From assembly GCA_032622095.1 (NCBI GenBank), contig CP136066.1, positions 99,655,319 to 99,719,318 on the forward strand: a stretch of DNA of 64,000 nt, given 5' to 3'. This document shows, piece by piece, positions 44,620 to 57,220 of the stretch. The translations under genes were made by a program, and so were the position numbers. Numbering within the stretch: the stretch's first letter is position 1; every line of letters starts with the position of its first letter. Below the pieces are notes generated by a model that was given only the letters and a program-made list of their open reading frames with translations, was not told the origin of the DNA and did not search any database. Source of the DNA: Siphonodentalium dalli. Lineage: Eukaryota > Mollusca > Scaphopoda > Gadilida > Siphonodentaliidae.

Positions 44620-45400
44620 ACTTCATTCGAGTTCCGACATGGCGGTTCTGACAGTAATAATTAGAGTGCCACATGACTTAGCTCGTCTGGCGATCGGATG
44701 ACTGGCATTCAGCGGATAATGGAATCGAATCTAATCGAATGGACATTCTTCACCACGACGAATCGGTCTCTTTCTTTCACGTATATATGAGTCATGAGGT
44801 GAGTGATTTGTACATGGTAACGCAAATTAGCTAAAAATTCAATGCTATTTTTGCATTTTAATACAGGTAAACTATTTCAAACGAAATGCATCTCGATTGC
44901 TTTTGCTGATTTATCAATGACGAATATTCAAACAACGTCCACACGGGTCGACTGAGGTGTAGATCATATGAGAATCAAAACTAATACTGATCTCCTTGTC
45001 ATTTCTTCAAAATTGCTGAAATATAACCAGTTTGAAAGCTACTTATAGTTTCATCGTTTTAGTTTTCTATTCCCAACATTAATGAAAAAAAATAGCCAAT
45101 ATAATACCACTATTCAAACCCATATTCAAACGTGGAGTACCGCGATAATATAACAGATACTATACAGAAGTCATTTTATGGAAGACAAGAACTCGAAGGT
45201 GCCCACTAAAATAGAAATGGAGGAGTGGACTTGCATTGCATCTATACATGTAGAAAACTACATAGTATATAGTATTGAACATTGGAAAACTCACCACTGC
45301 ATCGGAGTGTGATTCTCGTGCGAATGCCCATTGGTGGAAACATTCTGGGACCCGTGGAACTGTGGAAGATACATGTATGATACGTAACTCGTTATTATAC
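44620..45400. other. Sequence without recognised feature
   Basis: This would be intron if the candidate upstream exons are right. No repeat or exon is recognised. Confidence 0.4.
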
Positions 45401-45410
45401 GGTGGCTGGT

Positions 45411-46966
45411 TTAGGACATGGAAATTTAATTTTTATTTCGTGGCCACGAAATACTAATTCGTGGCCACGAAATAACTAATTCGTGGCCACGAAATAACTA
45501 ATCGTGATATACGATCGTCAGTCCCATTGTTGTAATGGAATCGGATAGAGATGATCTGGTTGTAGTTGTCCACCATCTTGGCATGAGCCACGGCTATATG
45601 AGATAAAGGGTGTTGTAGGGTGGCCCGTAAAACAAATTAAGTAATCACCCCTTTCACCAACCAGATCCAAAGTTGCCGCCGTCCAGGGGGTGGGGTCACA
45701 TAGGGCACCCACGACATTCAGTATATGTTGGGGACCACCCTACAACACCCATTATACCTCATCAAACGGTTAAAGGTACGGTTGGCCTTGACGGTGGGTA
45801 TCCTGTGAAAATATTTCCACCCGTCAAAAACCGCCACAAACAGAAAGAACAACAAAATGTAGACAGACTTTGTCCGTATACAAATAAGAAATATCGCATA
45901 AACAGTATGGTATTGTCATATCTTTGACCATTGTTATGTAAACAAAGCCATAAAAAGTAACTTTTCTGGTGTTTGTTTATATTATGATGGTAAACATAAA
46001 GAGCGTTCTTTGTTGGTGAATTCCTGATATGGAACGAATAAAGAGCGTTTATGCCATTTGTGTGTGATTAGCCAGCAGCATTGTGCTGTCTTCTGTAACA
46101 CAATCAGGCTCTTGCTTAGGTAAAATATAGTAAATCTTTATGATAACATGCTGTTTACGCGATGGTCATGGTATATATGAACGAAACTGTATGCGTTTTA
46201 ATGTTTTTCTGTTTACGGTGATTGGAACAAATATGAATATTTTCGACAACTAAGGCCTCACGTGCCTTTAAGGGGCCGATAAATTGTATAGGTGTCATGT
46301 TTGAACCCATCTGGGGCGGCCATTTTGGATCGCGGAGGATGAAAGCGGGTGAATATTTAGTTTGTCTCAGGGGTCACCATACAACACACTTTAGTCGACC
46401 TAAAATGGGGGGGGGGGGGTGCATGAGTACCATGATCAATTATCATTTTCGCTCGAGGTGGGCTGAATGTGTGAAAATTTAGCTTGCTTTGCGAGCCACC
46501 GTACAACACCCTTTATTTGATCTATATCGGTCAAGTGGCCAAGAAATAATGCGTACCCTATTTGACCCCTTCTGAACGGCGACCATTTTGGATCGGGTAT
46601 GGTTGAAAGGGGTTGAATATTTATAAGTTTGTTTTGGTGCCACCATACAAAACCCCTTATTTGACTTATATCGGTCAAGAGAAATGTCATTCCCATTCGA
46701 CCCCTTGTGGTAAAAACTAATGAATATTCAGTTTGTCTTGGAGCCACATAACCCGTGTTTCCCCGTTCTCTCTGGGCTAGTTTATATCGGACGTTCATAT
46801 ATAACCAGTCGCCGTAAAGGTATCTGGATATATGCAAAGGTCAATCAGTTATTTCGTGACCACGAATTAGTATTTCGTGGCCACGAATTAGTTATTTCGT
46901 GGCCACGAATGAGTTTTTTCGTGGCCACGAAAAAAAAAAAATTTCCCATGTCCTAAACCAGCCACC
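45411..46966. mobile_element. MITE with TTCGTGGCCACGAA palindrome arrays at both ends
   Basis: The termini GGTGGCTGGTTTAGGACATG (45,411) and CATGTCCTAAACCAGCCACC (ending 46,966) are exact inverses over 20 bases. Just inside lie three copies of TTCGTGGCCACGAA on the left (45,437, 45,458, 45,480) and four on the right (46,853 with one change, 46,874, 46,896, 46,919), spaced 21-23 bp. The interior carries repeated CACCCTACAACACCC-like segments and a nested TTAA element (45,770-46,271). No target duplication of clear length was found; flanks are AT-rich. Confidence 0.85.
45770..46271. mobile_element. Nested TTAAAGGTACGGT MITE
   Basis: TTAAAGGTACGGTTGGCCTT at the left and ACGTGCCTTTAA at the right. 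It shares CCGCCA-AAACAGAAAGAA, TAGACARACTTTGTYYGTAT and ATAAATATCGCATA-type blocks with 55,397-55,986 and, in diverged form, 21,790-22,390. Confidence 0.7.
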
Positions 46967-46999
46967 ATATTATTATGCATCACCGCCATGATACATTTA

Positions 47000-48040
47000 C
47001 TAGTATACAAATTGGTCGATTTATATGGACTTTGTAAGCTTTCAGATGACCACGCTGTGTCCATACGTTACGTTGTATTGCATTTGACTGCGGTGATATA
47101 TGGACGAATCCATATGATACAGACGAATTTCACGAGTTATTCGACCATATAATTCAACCTACATGTATTGATTCTGACATCAAATATAAGAATCTTCAAC
47201 TTCAGAATAATTAGAAATAGAATCTGCATTGAAATGGTAATCCTCTTCGCTTCACGCTGGTGCATGGCCATCTTTGATAGACTAAAACAATGGCCTCTCC
47301 GACAAGGAACGACTATTCGACGGCACACTCACATATATATCCCATATAAGATATGCGTTCTACAGGACTGTTATAATAGGATATAAATGTAGATTTCTGA
47401 AATATTTTAATAATGGCTTCGCAAACCGACCCAAATCTATATATTACGGTCTCGGTTGATTTGCAACAACGAATACAATCTTTATTAATGTTATACGTTT
47501 CTAAAGGAGATTGATTTTCCTCAAATCGTTCATATTTGTCCAAATCCAATAACATGACGACATTGTTAACGCCAGCAGGCGGGGAGCGAATCTCAAGCTA
47601 TAGTGTGATTGATTTATTGTGGTTTGGTGTCGCTCTCAGCAACTAAGGCCATATCACGACATTGCCAGTTTTAGTGGTGGAGGAAATCCGCACACTAACC
47701 GCTAATCTAGCAGTAATTTCAATGGCTGATAAACTCGTCGATCATGCGCGGCAAACCACCGGCCATCGGCGACTAACTGGCAACTCCACCAGATAACTAT
47801 TTCGAGCGAGTTCAAAGTCCATGATGGAAACATGTGGATGTTAACTCTCATCGCCAGCGCAGGAGGGCGACGAGCCGGCTTGGAGTTGTACCCCTAACCG
47901 ACCGAGGCCCCGATCTCAAGCTTGAAAGATCAGATGTTAAATTTTTTAGCACTGACAGGGCCTAACTTTTTTAACTGATTTCGCGCGGTTGCGTATAACA
48001 TTGTAAGGATCGGGTCCATAGCTAAATCAGAATTCAGGAC
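47000..48040. other. No supported gene or named repeat
   Basis: Short open frames are present but none has family similarity or good splice context. Confidence 0.45.
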
Positions 48041-48049
48041 ATTATAGCA

Positions 48050-48660
48050 CAAGAAAACCAATGTCAGAAATGGTAACGCGCTCAAGATCATATATTATAT
48101 ACCCATTTTTGTAATTATAGAATATAAAATATATTGGTTTCGCGAATGACCAACTTTAAATAACAATAACAACCAGCACCTAATTAACGAACCGGCGGCC
48201 GAATCGACCGTCTCCGATCACAACCATCAGTGGGCTGCAGAACGAAAAATATCTATAAAAATCAACATTATTGACATAATACTGTAAAGGACAATAAACG
48301 AAATTGAAATTCCCAACTACACCTTTTACCGGACTCGGCCTCCTGGTCGCGCAGTTCGACTTTTAAACCAGAAAAACCCATTATATAAATAAAACGCACA
48401 GTGAACCATAGCTATCTAGAATTTGGACAACAGTATACACGCGGCGCACGCGTAATACTAGAAGAATCACTTGACAACAAGGGGGTATGCTGCTGGACAA
48501 TATCGACCAAGGCCCTAATTTTCAGAAGAACACTTTATGCGGTAGCGTATATATATCACATCGTAAGGATCGGGTGCATATATAAATCAGAATGCAGGAC
48601 ACATCATCATAGCATAATATAAGGATCACTTGACAACAAGGGGTGGGGGGGGGTATGCTG
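48050..48660. repeat. Dispersed repeat copy (ATGGTAACGCGCTCAAGATC) plus local duplication
   Basis: It matches 56,607-57,090 over TTTCGCGAATGACCAACT, ACCAGCACCTAATTAACGAA, CCGGCGGCCGA, GGGCTGCAGAACGAAA and ACGAAATTGAAATTCCCAAC. Next to it, CACTTGACAACAAGGGG, TATGCTGCTG and AAGGCCCTAATTTTCAGAAG occur twice (48,467-48,530 and 48,627-48,700). Confidence 0.8.
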
Positions 48661-48719
48661 CTGTACTATATCGATCAAGGCCCTAATTTTCAGAAGAACA
48701 CTATAGCGTTCCAACTCAC

Positions 48720-48834
48720 CGGGGTGTTTGAGATCCGCTGCACTCAATTTTGCCACAACTGGATGTTTCGCTGGAGGGTTCCTTCCTGGAAGCTCCAGCA
48801 GCCATCGGAAGGCGACAGTACAACATCGCCTCAT
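48720..48834 (-). CDS. Candidate first coding exon of the dioxygenase gene with mitochondrial-type leader
   Basis: ATG at 48,834 (GGGAGGCATGAGG) opens MRRCCTVAFRWLLELPGRNP then PAKHPVVAKLSAADLKHP and reaches a strong GTGAGT donor in phase 1. The first 24 residues are basic, with hydrophobic stretches and only one acidic residue, as in mitochondrial presequences; TMLHE is mitochondrial and some invertebrate BBOX-like proteins are too. Its phase fits candidate exon 2, and through it exon 3. A TTGTAG acceptor lies 20 bases before the ATG, so a further 5'-UTR exon is possible. There is no direct proof of linkage. Confidence 0.4.
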
Positions 48835-48938
48835 GCCTCCCTGAGTTTCTTCTCCTACAATACGATGTGTAAGATAATAGGATGTCACCTCCTAAATCTT
48901 GAATATCAGTTAACAGAGGGGTGAATATTGAATGCCAG

Positions 48939-49366
48939 TTAAAGGTACTCAATCCGATCAGAGGGTCCCCATATCATCAATATACAACAACAACAACAAC
49001 ATTTATGCAAAATACGTTTTAGTTATCAGAATCGATTAATTGCAACAACATAATGCTAACCATTGTCAACTATGGTATCAAATTTCCGAAACGTTTATTT
49101 ATCAACATTTTGTTCAACGAAATATGGCCGTTTATCGCTTGTTTTTAGAGTTATCCATATTCATCCGCAATTTTGATCGAGACCATTCATTCGTTTGACG
49201 GCGTGTTTCTGGGCCACAAACAATTGAAATAACAAACTTCAAAAATCGATATCAGATCACTCTCAGCTTTGATGGGTAGTTTCCTCGACTCGAATCAAAT
49301 ATATTTTACCCACGAAGCCAAAGAAATAGTAATTTATAGGTGTTTAATCGGATTGAGTACCTTTAA
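48939..49366. mobile_element. TTAA-flanked MITE, GGTACTCAATCCGATCAGA family, complete copy
   Basis: The termini TTAAAGGTACTCAATCCGAT (48,939) and ATCGGATTGAGTACCTTTAA (49,366) are inverted. The interior is shared with 9,919-10,370 and 23,480-23,765. No coding capacity is seen. Confidence 0.88.
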
Positions 49367-49399
49367 CATATGGGGTGATTATAAGACATTTTGGAGAAC

Positions 49400-51780
49400 A
49401 TTAGAAACTTGTCATGCAGTTGTACATATGGGTATTTAAAATAAAATACATTGACTGACATTTCTACTATAGTCCCGCATCCCCAAAATAAGTTTTACTT
49501 CTATTTTTGTGCGATTGGAAGATGCAACTCACATCCATAACATAACAGCTACATGTACCTATATTTTCCAACTGATGCACAACACATGGACCAAACAGTT
49601 CCTCTGTTTCATCACTACAGAGACTTGCAAGCAAACGACTGCATATACATGTATATACACAGCATTTTAAAGATGGAATTGTTTTAAGACTAGATCGTAC
49701 ATACGTGTATCTGATATTCCATAGATAGAATATAATCATATACAATTTCTTGAATAAAAAGGAACATATAATTCGAACAAAGCAGAAGATTCATTCCGGT
49801 TCACGTGAATTCGTCAATGGTGAAAGCTACACGATGACGTTTTTCATCGAGTTTCGTTGAAATCGACATGCGTGGGGCGATATTTTATGGAAATTAAGAA
49901 ACGAATCCATTGAAATGGACAACCTTCGCAATCAAGTGTCTCAGGCGAAGTGCTCCCACAGCGTTACAATTGATAATGGTTAATTCCAGTAAAATTCTCC
50001 CAAGTCATAAACGACAGAACAATCTTATCTTTCGTATTTTAAATACTTTGATATGGATCGTTTATATTCTACAATATTTTGCACTCGAGGGACGGATTCT
50101 TGTATTTTATTGGTTTTTAAAAGTGCGAGGTGGAGAAATCTCGGTTTGTATACCTTATGAATGTTGAATTACGATTGCGATAAATTGACCAGATTACCAC
50201 AACATGACAATTACGGTCTATTCGTTCACCTAACCCCAGTGTACGGAGTGTAATCAATCGTGATTAAGCGTAATCTTCATACAGAATAACGCATCTGGCA
50301 TTGTTATGTTGCCACCGTGCATAACGTGTTCACATATGTGGTTGCGTGTGACCCTTATTGATCAATTGTAAATAAGAAACTAGAATGCACTCAGAGAGAT
50401 GCCAACGTGCGCAAAAATGTAATAAACAATAATTAAAAAAATAATTTTACTGTATTTTACTTAATTTATTTAATTTAATTTAATGTTAGCAAAAAAAGAC
50501 AATTACCATTTCTCATTTCATCACAGATAAAAGGCAAATTACTATATTAATCATTTAAGTAATTAAAACCAATTCCATGTTGCCGAAAGGGTGAGACTTT
50601 AATATCGATTACATTTTTTTCAGCGGCGTATTTTGATTTTGATTTTCCGATAGTCAAAGTTGACCAAAGGAGCAATTATAAGAAATAATTAATATTATTT
50701 GTGTAAATATTGATAGCAGCCAATATGCAACAATAAATATCAATAATCAATCAATAATTAATCAATAACGATCATTTTATGTAATAATAAACTCTTCAAA
50801 CGGTGTTTGTGTCAACAAATGCGTTTTGTTTTGTGTTACGTCATTCGTCGTATTTGACCCGGAACTCGGCTGAAGGTTAGGCTATTCAGCATATTGCGTC
50901 GAATTACGAAATCGCGTTTTGAATGTCTCTCTTTTCCCGCACGATAAAAAGAGGTCTTCGCACGAACCAAAAATGATAAAACTTCCCAATTATAAGTAAA
51001 AATACCGAAATGAAGGAGTCTATGTAGGTCCCGAAGGAGTCTATAGACTCTTTGATGTAGAGTTCTGATGGAGAAAATGTAGGTCGATCTATTTTTGTCA
51101 TAACTCTGACGTATTTTGACCTGGGGAAAAAAATCGAAATCGAGGCTCACTACGAGCATGCCAGTTTTAAATATAAAAACGGGGAATCCCGACAAATGGC
51201 GATATCGGCGACAAACAAATAATCGAAAACAACACATAAAATAAACATAGCAAAAACGCGGCACAGTAAAAATGTCAGAACGCCACGAGGGTTTACGTCG
51301 TTTTTGGTGACGTCATGGAGTGAAACGGAGTAGGGTGACACCAAGCTACGTACGAATCTGTCTGATCGCCATACTGTTGCGCGAGCGCACGTAACTATAG
51401 AGAAACACTACACATCACAACATTCCCTAATCGGCAAATGAAAAAAGTATGTTACAACCGCGTGAATTGCATTTATAAATGACCCCATGTATTGGGGGAT
51501 TTCCCGCAAAAATTCAGAAAAAAATATGGTGATCTCCCGCGTAAATTCTTGACTGTCACTGATTGGCATAGTTTACTGTCGGAGATCGCAGCAAATCAAC
51601 ACAGATCCGTCATTGATCACTTCGATTTATCTTAAGTTTGGACAGTTGTGGACTTTCGATTATATTTCAACGCATTAGTCGACGCCACGTCGTAAGTAGG
51701 TGAGGATCGAGTTTGATAAAATTGTAGTTTTGTTAATTGTACTGATTGTAAGCGATTATTACATGCCGGATTCTATGGGA
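49400..51780. other. Long stretch without supported gene
   Basis: Open frames of 60-140 codons exist (for example 50,836-51,264 minus) but none resembles a known family or has coding-like composition. A CRE-type TGACGTCA lies at 51,309-51,316. No repeat was recognised. Confidence 0.5.
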
Positions 51781-51799
51781 GGCCAAATTCACATTTATT

Positions 51800-52060
51800 A
51801 ATAATTGTGCTTCAGCGCAATCCAAAATTAATTGCGCTGAAGCGCAATGAATTTTCCATATATGGCTAAACCCCCCAGTTAATTAATGAATAAATTCAAT
51901 AGAAAATTAATTGCGCTCAAGCGAAATTGAATTGCGCTGAAGCGCAATTATTTCCCCATATATGGGTACTCCCAGTTAATTAATGAATAAATCCAATAGA
52001 AAATGATCTATTCAGGGGTGTAAGCTTGTAACAATAATTACGCTTCAGCGCAATTCAATT
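51800..52060. repeat. Array of ATTGCGCTGAAGCGCAAT hairpin motifs
   Basis: The hairpin ATTGCGC-TGAA-GCGCAAT occurs at 51,831-51,848 and 51,931-51,948. Variants or half forms are at 51,803-51,820, 51,909-51,925 and 52,036-52,053. A roughly 95-base unit with CCAGTTAATTAATGAATAAA and TCAATAGAAAAT also repeats (51,876 and 51,971). Confidence 0.85.
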
Positions 52061-52843
52061 GCAGAGAATCGTTGGATATGACATTGTAACAAGCCCGGTG
52101 CGACATCATCACCGATGACTCGAGAAACGAAATAACAATTATGTTCAGCCTGAGAAGAGAGATAATAATAACAGCGCATCATAGCGCATTGACATTGAGA
52201 TGTCACATTCCGATTCGCACTTCGCCTTTTTTTTGGTTATACTCAATTTTGAATGTGAACAGTTTGGAATCAATGAATAATATACATACCTTAATTGTGT
52301 TATCGATATAAATCAATTAATCGACCACTCAGTACAGAAACGGCCACTGAATCTTCATTGATCCATCAATGCGATAATATTCCTACAGAAGCCTTCTGCA
52401 GGGAGTTGCATTTTATTGGAAGAAGAAGAAGAAGAATACGGCAGTGTTGACAAACTCGTTCGGTTCAAAGTACAACTTTGTATGGAACGCCGTAACGCCA
52501 ACACGTACCATGCTTAGCATTGGTATGCATTGTGAGACGCACACGTACTGTCTGTGCAGAGTATGGTTGTGTCTTAACACAACTTCACCAACACGCAATA
52601 GAGGTGGGCATTCCAGGGAACCATGCAAAACAATGGTCTCTGTATAGCTTCACAACCATCTACATTTTTTTCTCTCGTTCCCCAGAATATTAGGCGCAAC
52701 AAATTGAATCCTTGTTTCTGGTGACGGGTTCAATTAAATTGGGGCAGTCGGGTTGTTTTTCATTTAAAAGTTTAATTTAAGTGACGGTTATTCAACGTGA
52801 CGTCAATGTGACGCTAAACATATGGTCATTTCCTCAGTTGTAG

Positions 52844-53065
52844 TTAACCCTTTCTATACGAAATACTCATAGACGAGTAGTTCCCTATACATGCACTGTA
52901 GGTCGTTTGTTGAACTTATTATCTGAACATTTCCCACCATTGAATATGAATAATTCTTATTGTATTGTTTGTTTTCTGTCTGTTGTCAGCTTCCTGCCAA
53001 ATGAATAATATACCCTTCCGATGTATATTTTTATAAGTGAATCCGTTTAGTATTGAAAGGGTTAA
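52844..53065. mobile_element. Complete 222-bp TTAA-flanked MITE
   Basis: TTAACCCTTTCTATACGAAA at the left and TAGTATTGAAAGGGTTAA at the right. Diverged copies are at 11,425-11,634 and 44,095-44,313. The terminal TTAACCCTTT is shared with the hairpin MITEs at 28,562 and 57,902, although the interiors differ. Confidence 0.85.
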
Positions 53066-53699
53066 GTCAACAAAATGACTGTAATGTTACCCCAACGCAA
53101 CGTGCTTGTCTAAACACTCATTTGCCAAGCTACAAGACATAACTCAGTGCCCTCGCTACGCTGGTCTGACCACTGCTATCGTGTATATTTTCGTAATTTA
53201 ATCTCTAACATTTTTAATTTAAGTTCATTCTGGCTTCATCTATAGCCAATTTTCAAATGAATATGGGCCGTTCGGTTTCTCAGAATGACACAGAATGAAT
53301 TGTAACAGACATAAGTCTTAAATAAAAAAGTAGTGATTTCCGCATATTCTGTGTACATGTTGGTAGTGTTCACTATAGCCATAGCAGGGGACTGAACTTT
53401 TCCTAGCAGATTGCTCCTTTATTATGCACATATATTATCGGAAGAAAAAATAAATTAAATGGCATTTAAGCTTTGATTGAAGCCACAAAACAACCATGTT
53501 ACCAAACTGCAACATCGTCCCATCCGTAAATACTTCGCTCACATCTTCCACATAGCTGGTGGGTCTACTATTTCAAGTAGACGGACCATCGGTATTTTTA
53601 GACTTGGTAATTCCGGTATAAAGTATGTATCCTCTCGTTGTTGGAACTATATATTAATGTGCATCCATATCCTCGCGCGCCAATAGTATACGTCCGTTT

Positions 53700-54380
53700 G
53701 TTATGGTCGTGTTTTGTTGCCAATCTGTCGGACGTCCGTTAATATGTTGGATTCCGACCGATAGTTCTAGTTTGGTTGAGATACAGGCCAAGTCCGAATA
53801 TGGGTCAGGTTCAAAAATTCTTTCATAAGTTCGGCCCTTTTACCACATTGAACATTATATGATTTGATTTTGATAGCATTTTGGTTTCTGACCTGTAAGT
53901 TCAGTTTGGAATATTTATTCGAAACCAATGTTGCTATGTGTGGTTGTTAGCCAAAAACACAGGTCAATTGTTGCATGAATCAAGCCCTGTTTCGATTTAG
54001 AAATTACCGGATTTGATCAAATGGTGCATGGTTTCCGACCAACAACTCTTGATTGTATTCTTTGCGGCTCGGAACTGAAGTTGGTATGCTTGTTTGTATA
54101 CCAAACATAGAGGTCAAGTTCGAACGTGCGGGTCAATTATTTGTGCATGAGTTGTGGTGCCTTTTTCGACTTAGAATTTACCAGGTTTTATAACATTTTT
54201 GTTAGATTGGGTTATCTTCTCAGAGCTGATGTTGTAGGTTTGTTTCTCTACACAAATACAAGTCAAGTTCGAATATGGGTCCGGCCCAACGATATTTGCA
54301 TATAAGTTATAAACCTTTGTCGACGTAGAATTCACCCAATTTTAAAACATTGTTTATGGGCAAATACACGGGCGTATATT
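53700..54380. repeat. Degenerate tandem repeat of about 180 bp
   Basis: Recurring pieces are AGTCCGAATATGGGTCAGGT / AAGTTCGAATATGGGTCCGG / AAGTTCGAACGTGCGGGTCA, GCATGAGTT-type runs and TCGACTTAGAATTTACC. They are spaced about 180 bases. CGACTTAGAA links it to the 29.8-30.5 kb array. It is non-coding. Confidence 0.6.
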
Positions 54381-54399
54381 TAGCCACCCCCATGCAGTG

Positions 54400-55390
54400 G
54401 TGTTCTTCTGAAACTTTTAAATAACGACGAGGTCATTTGAGGTCACCTTGTTCATTTTATAATTCCTGTTATATACGAATCGGTCATGGCTATAGCAAGA
54501 CGATCATAGTGTAAAGAATATTTTTTTTTTTAAATTTGACTGGAGTCGACCTGTGGCAGAGCTGTATATGGAATGTTAATGGGAGATAATCACTGCGTAT
54601 GGACTGCCTTGGTACTTTTAATGCCCGCAGCATGGCTAGGAGTTGACTATACGCTGGTATTGTGCCAATGCAGAGGTGGGTATACGTATATAGTTCACGA
54701 CACGAAGCGGAGTTAACTATATACCCATCCCTCTGGGAACTATGCCCGCGTAGTCAACGACAAGACTCTATTTGTTATATTTCACTGAGCAATTCGAATA
54801 CTATACATAAGTATATCCTACCAACATCAACTGCATGCTGGACTATTCAAATTCCCTTCAAATGATGTTAATACAATTCAAGTACGACTCGTTTTTACTG
54901 AGAACAAATATGATTATCCACTTACCGTTAAAAAGATTGAGAGAAACATAATCGTCGCAAGAATGTGTTAAAATCTAGTTCAATAAACCGAAACGCGCAG
55001 CATTTAGGTTTTGTTTTGAATGTACGAAAATCCGATACTGTATACACACGATGAATTCAACCGAATGTTGACACTTCTAAATTGACGTTGGTCATGTGAA
55101 ATTTGGACACGCCTTAGAAAATTGGTTCGCACATGTCTGTATAATGTTCTCGAGATTGTTGCCTCTGTTCGTGGCTTTATACATGCGAGTTTTGTATAGT
55201 ATTGTGCTAGCACCCGGCCAATCAGAAGGGGCCATTTCTGGATGAGGTGACATATATATGCATATGTAGGGGTAAGTCATACTTGAACAGACTCTATTTC
55301 GAGGGGATTATACAACATTAAAGGTACTCAAGGCCTTCGAAGTTGGTTCATGTGAAATAAAATTACAGTCTATATAGAACAACTATTATC
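54400..55390. other. No supported gene
   Basis: A short imperfect inverted repeat (GGGTATACGTATATAGTTCA against TAACTATATACCC, 54,678-54,725) is the only structure I note. Confidence 0.4.
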
Positions 55391-55396
55391 CCATTA

Positions 55397-55986
55397 TTAA
55401 AGATACGGTATGGTTGGCAGTGGGTATTGCTGTCACATCCGTTAAACCGCCATGAACAGAAAGAATATTATATATAGACAAACTTTGTTTGTATACTAAT
55501 CATAAATATCGCATAGATTACATGTTATTGTCATGTTAGTACTCTGTGTTATGTAAATAAACCCCATGTTATGTAAACAAACAGTACGTAAAGAGTATGC
55601 GATAACCAAAACACTCATTGTCGGGCAGGCCCCATGCATCAAGTGAACTTTGGATACAAATTCTACCAAATTGTTTATAACGTATCAGTATAGCGCTCGC
55701 TAATCCTCGCCTCTTAAGATTTCGGTGTTGAATGGGCCAGCCTGCATCAATCTCATAAAAACAATTGCACGGTGTTGAGTGTTGTGCTTATCGCTCACTC
55801 TTTACGTTCTGTTTATAAAGAAACGCTCGATTCACACAGTGTGCGTTTTGAGGAGAGTATCGCAAACATACTATCATTATAGTATAGTATAGTATTATTA
55901 GTATATTGTTTACAACATGTTTATAATTTGATAACTGATATTTCTAAATTATAACCTATAACGAAGGCCACCCACCGTGCCTTTAA
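55397..55986. mobile_element. TTAA-flanked MITE, TTAAAGATACGGTATGG family
   Basis: TTAAAGATACGGTATGGTTG at the left and CCACCCACCGTGCCTTTAA at the right. It is related to 45,770-46,271 and, in diverged form, 21,790-22,390 (GGCAGTGGGTATTGCTGT). The two halves each carry a GTAAATAAA/TTTATAAAG inverted section. Confidence 0.75.
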
Positions 55987-56606
55987 TAACGCTAATAATT
56001 TCGCATATCAAAATCGTGGTTACGTAAAACATTATGATACGGTTGTTCTGGTGGCATTTATATCGTTGCACATATAATCCACTGCGAGTGCCCTGTCCAA
56101 CACCACATCTAGGCACTCAAATTAAACGCAAACTTGGCTTGTGTGACGGTATAACACACCATTCTCTCTTTTCGATAACATCTTTCGATCGGATAACTCA
56201 ATGTATGTCAAAGTTTAATCTTTTTTAGTATTGTATTGCATACCATGTGGCATTTTAAACTACAAACTCAAACAACAATAATATTATGCATGGGTTTAAA
56301 ATTTAATATATATATACTATATGTGAAAACAAAAAGTCAACTGTTCGTGTAACATAGTTAACATAAACATCACCTTATAATTTGTAAACAAAAATTCACA
56401 ATGAACGTACCGGTATACATGTATTATAAGATAAACGCGTCCATATTATCATGTTTCACCCCTGGTTAAGTGGTGCTGCTAATTTGATGTGATGTTGGTG
56501 GTGCCGGTGGGGCAAATGATGCTGTCAAGAAAAGGTACCGTTATTTTCGCGGCATTTTGCTAATTCTGACGATCGAATAGACGAAAATTCAAAAACAAAT
56601 GCTACG

Positions 56607-57090
56607 AGAAAACCATAGTCAGAAATGGTAACGCGCTCAAGATCATATATTATATACCCATGATTGTAATAATAGATTAAAAAATATATTAGTTTCGCGA
56701 ATGACCAACTCAGAATCCGTTAAAATAACATTAACAACCAGCACCTAATTAACGAACCGGCGGCCGACTCGGCCGTCTCCCAATGGGCTGCAGAACGAAA
56801 CATGTCTATAAAAGTTGAAATATAAGACTTACAAATTATCTTTTTCATTTCTTTTATTTGTAATTGGCATAGCTTATCACAAACCAAAAATCAACATTAT
56901 TGACATAATGTTAATTGACGACAATAAACGAAATTGAAATTCCCAACTACACCTTTACCGGACGCAGTTCGACTTTTAATCCTCCCAAAAATTCCCATTC
57001 TATAAATAAAACACCCATGCGCCCATGCGATACAAGAATCTCTACACGAGTATACACGCGGAGCACGCGTAATAAGATATTTAAGAAAAG
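56607..57090. repeat. Dispersed repeat copy (AACCATAGTCAGAAATGG family)
   Basis: This is the fullest copy. It matches 48,050-48,460 through most of its length and 4,148-4,360 in part. Confidence 0.8.
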
Positions 57091-57220
57091 CTGCCTTGCA
57101 CGGGTGTTGCAAATCGACCGCAATGAAGATTGCTATTCCCGTTGTTTTACGCGCACAATGTATGAGAGCGCAGCCTTTGTAAATAAATAAATATATATAT
57201 ATATTTAAATATATCGGTTC

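Noticed and set aside
50836-51264. 142-codon minus-strand open frame
   Set aside because: No family resemblance, a composition rich in R, F and Y typical of chance frames, and no supporting start or splice context.
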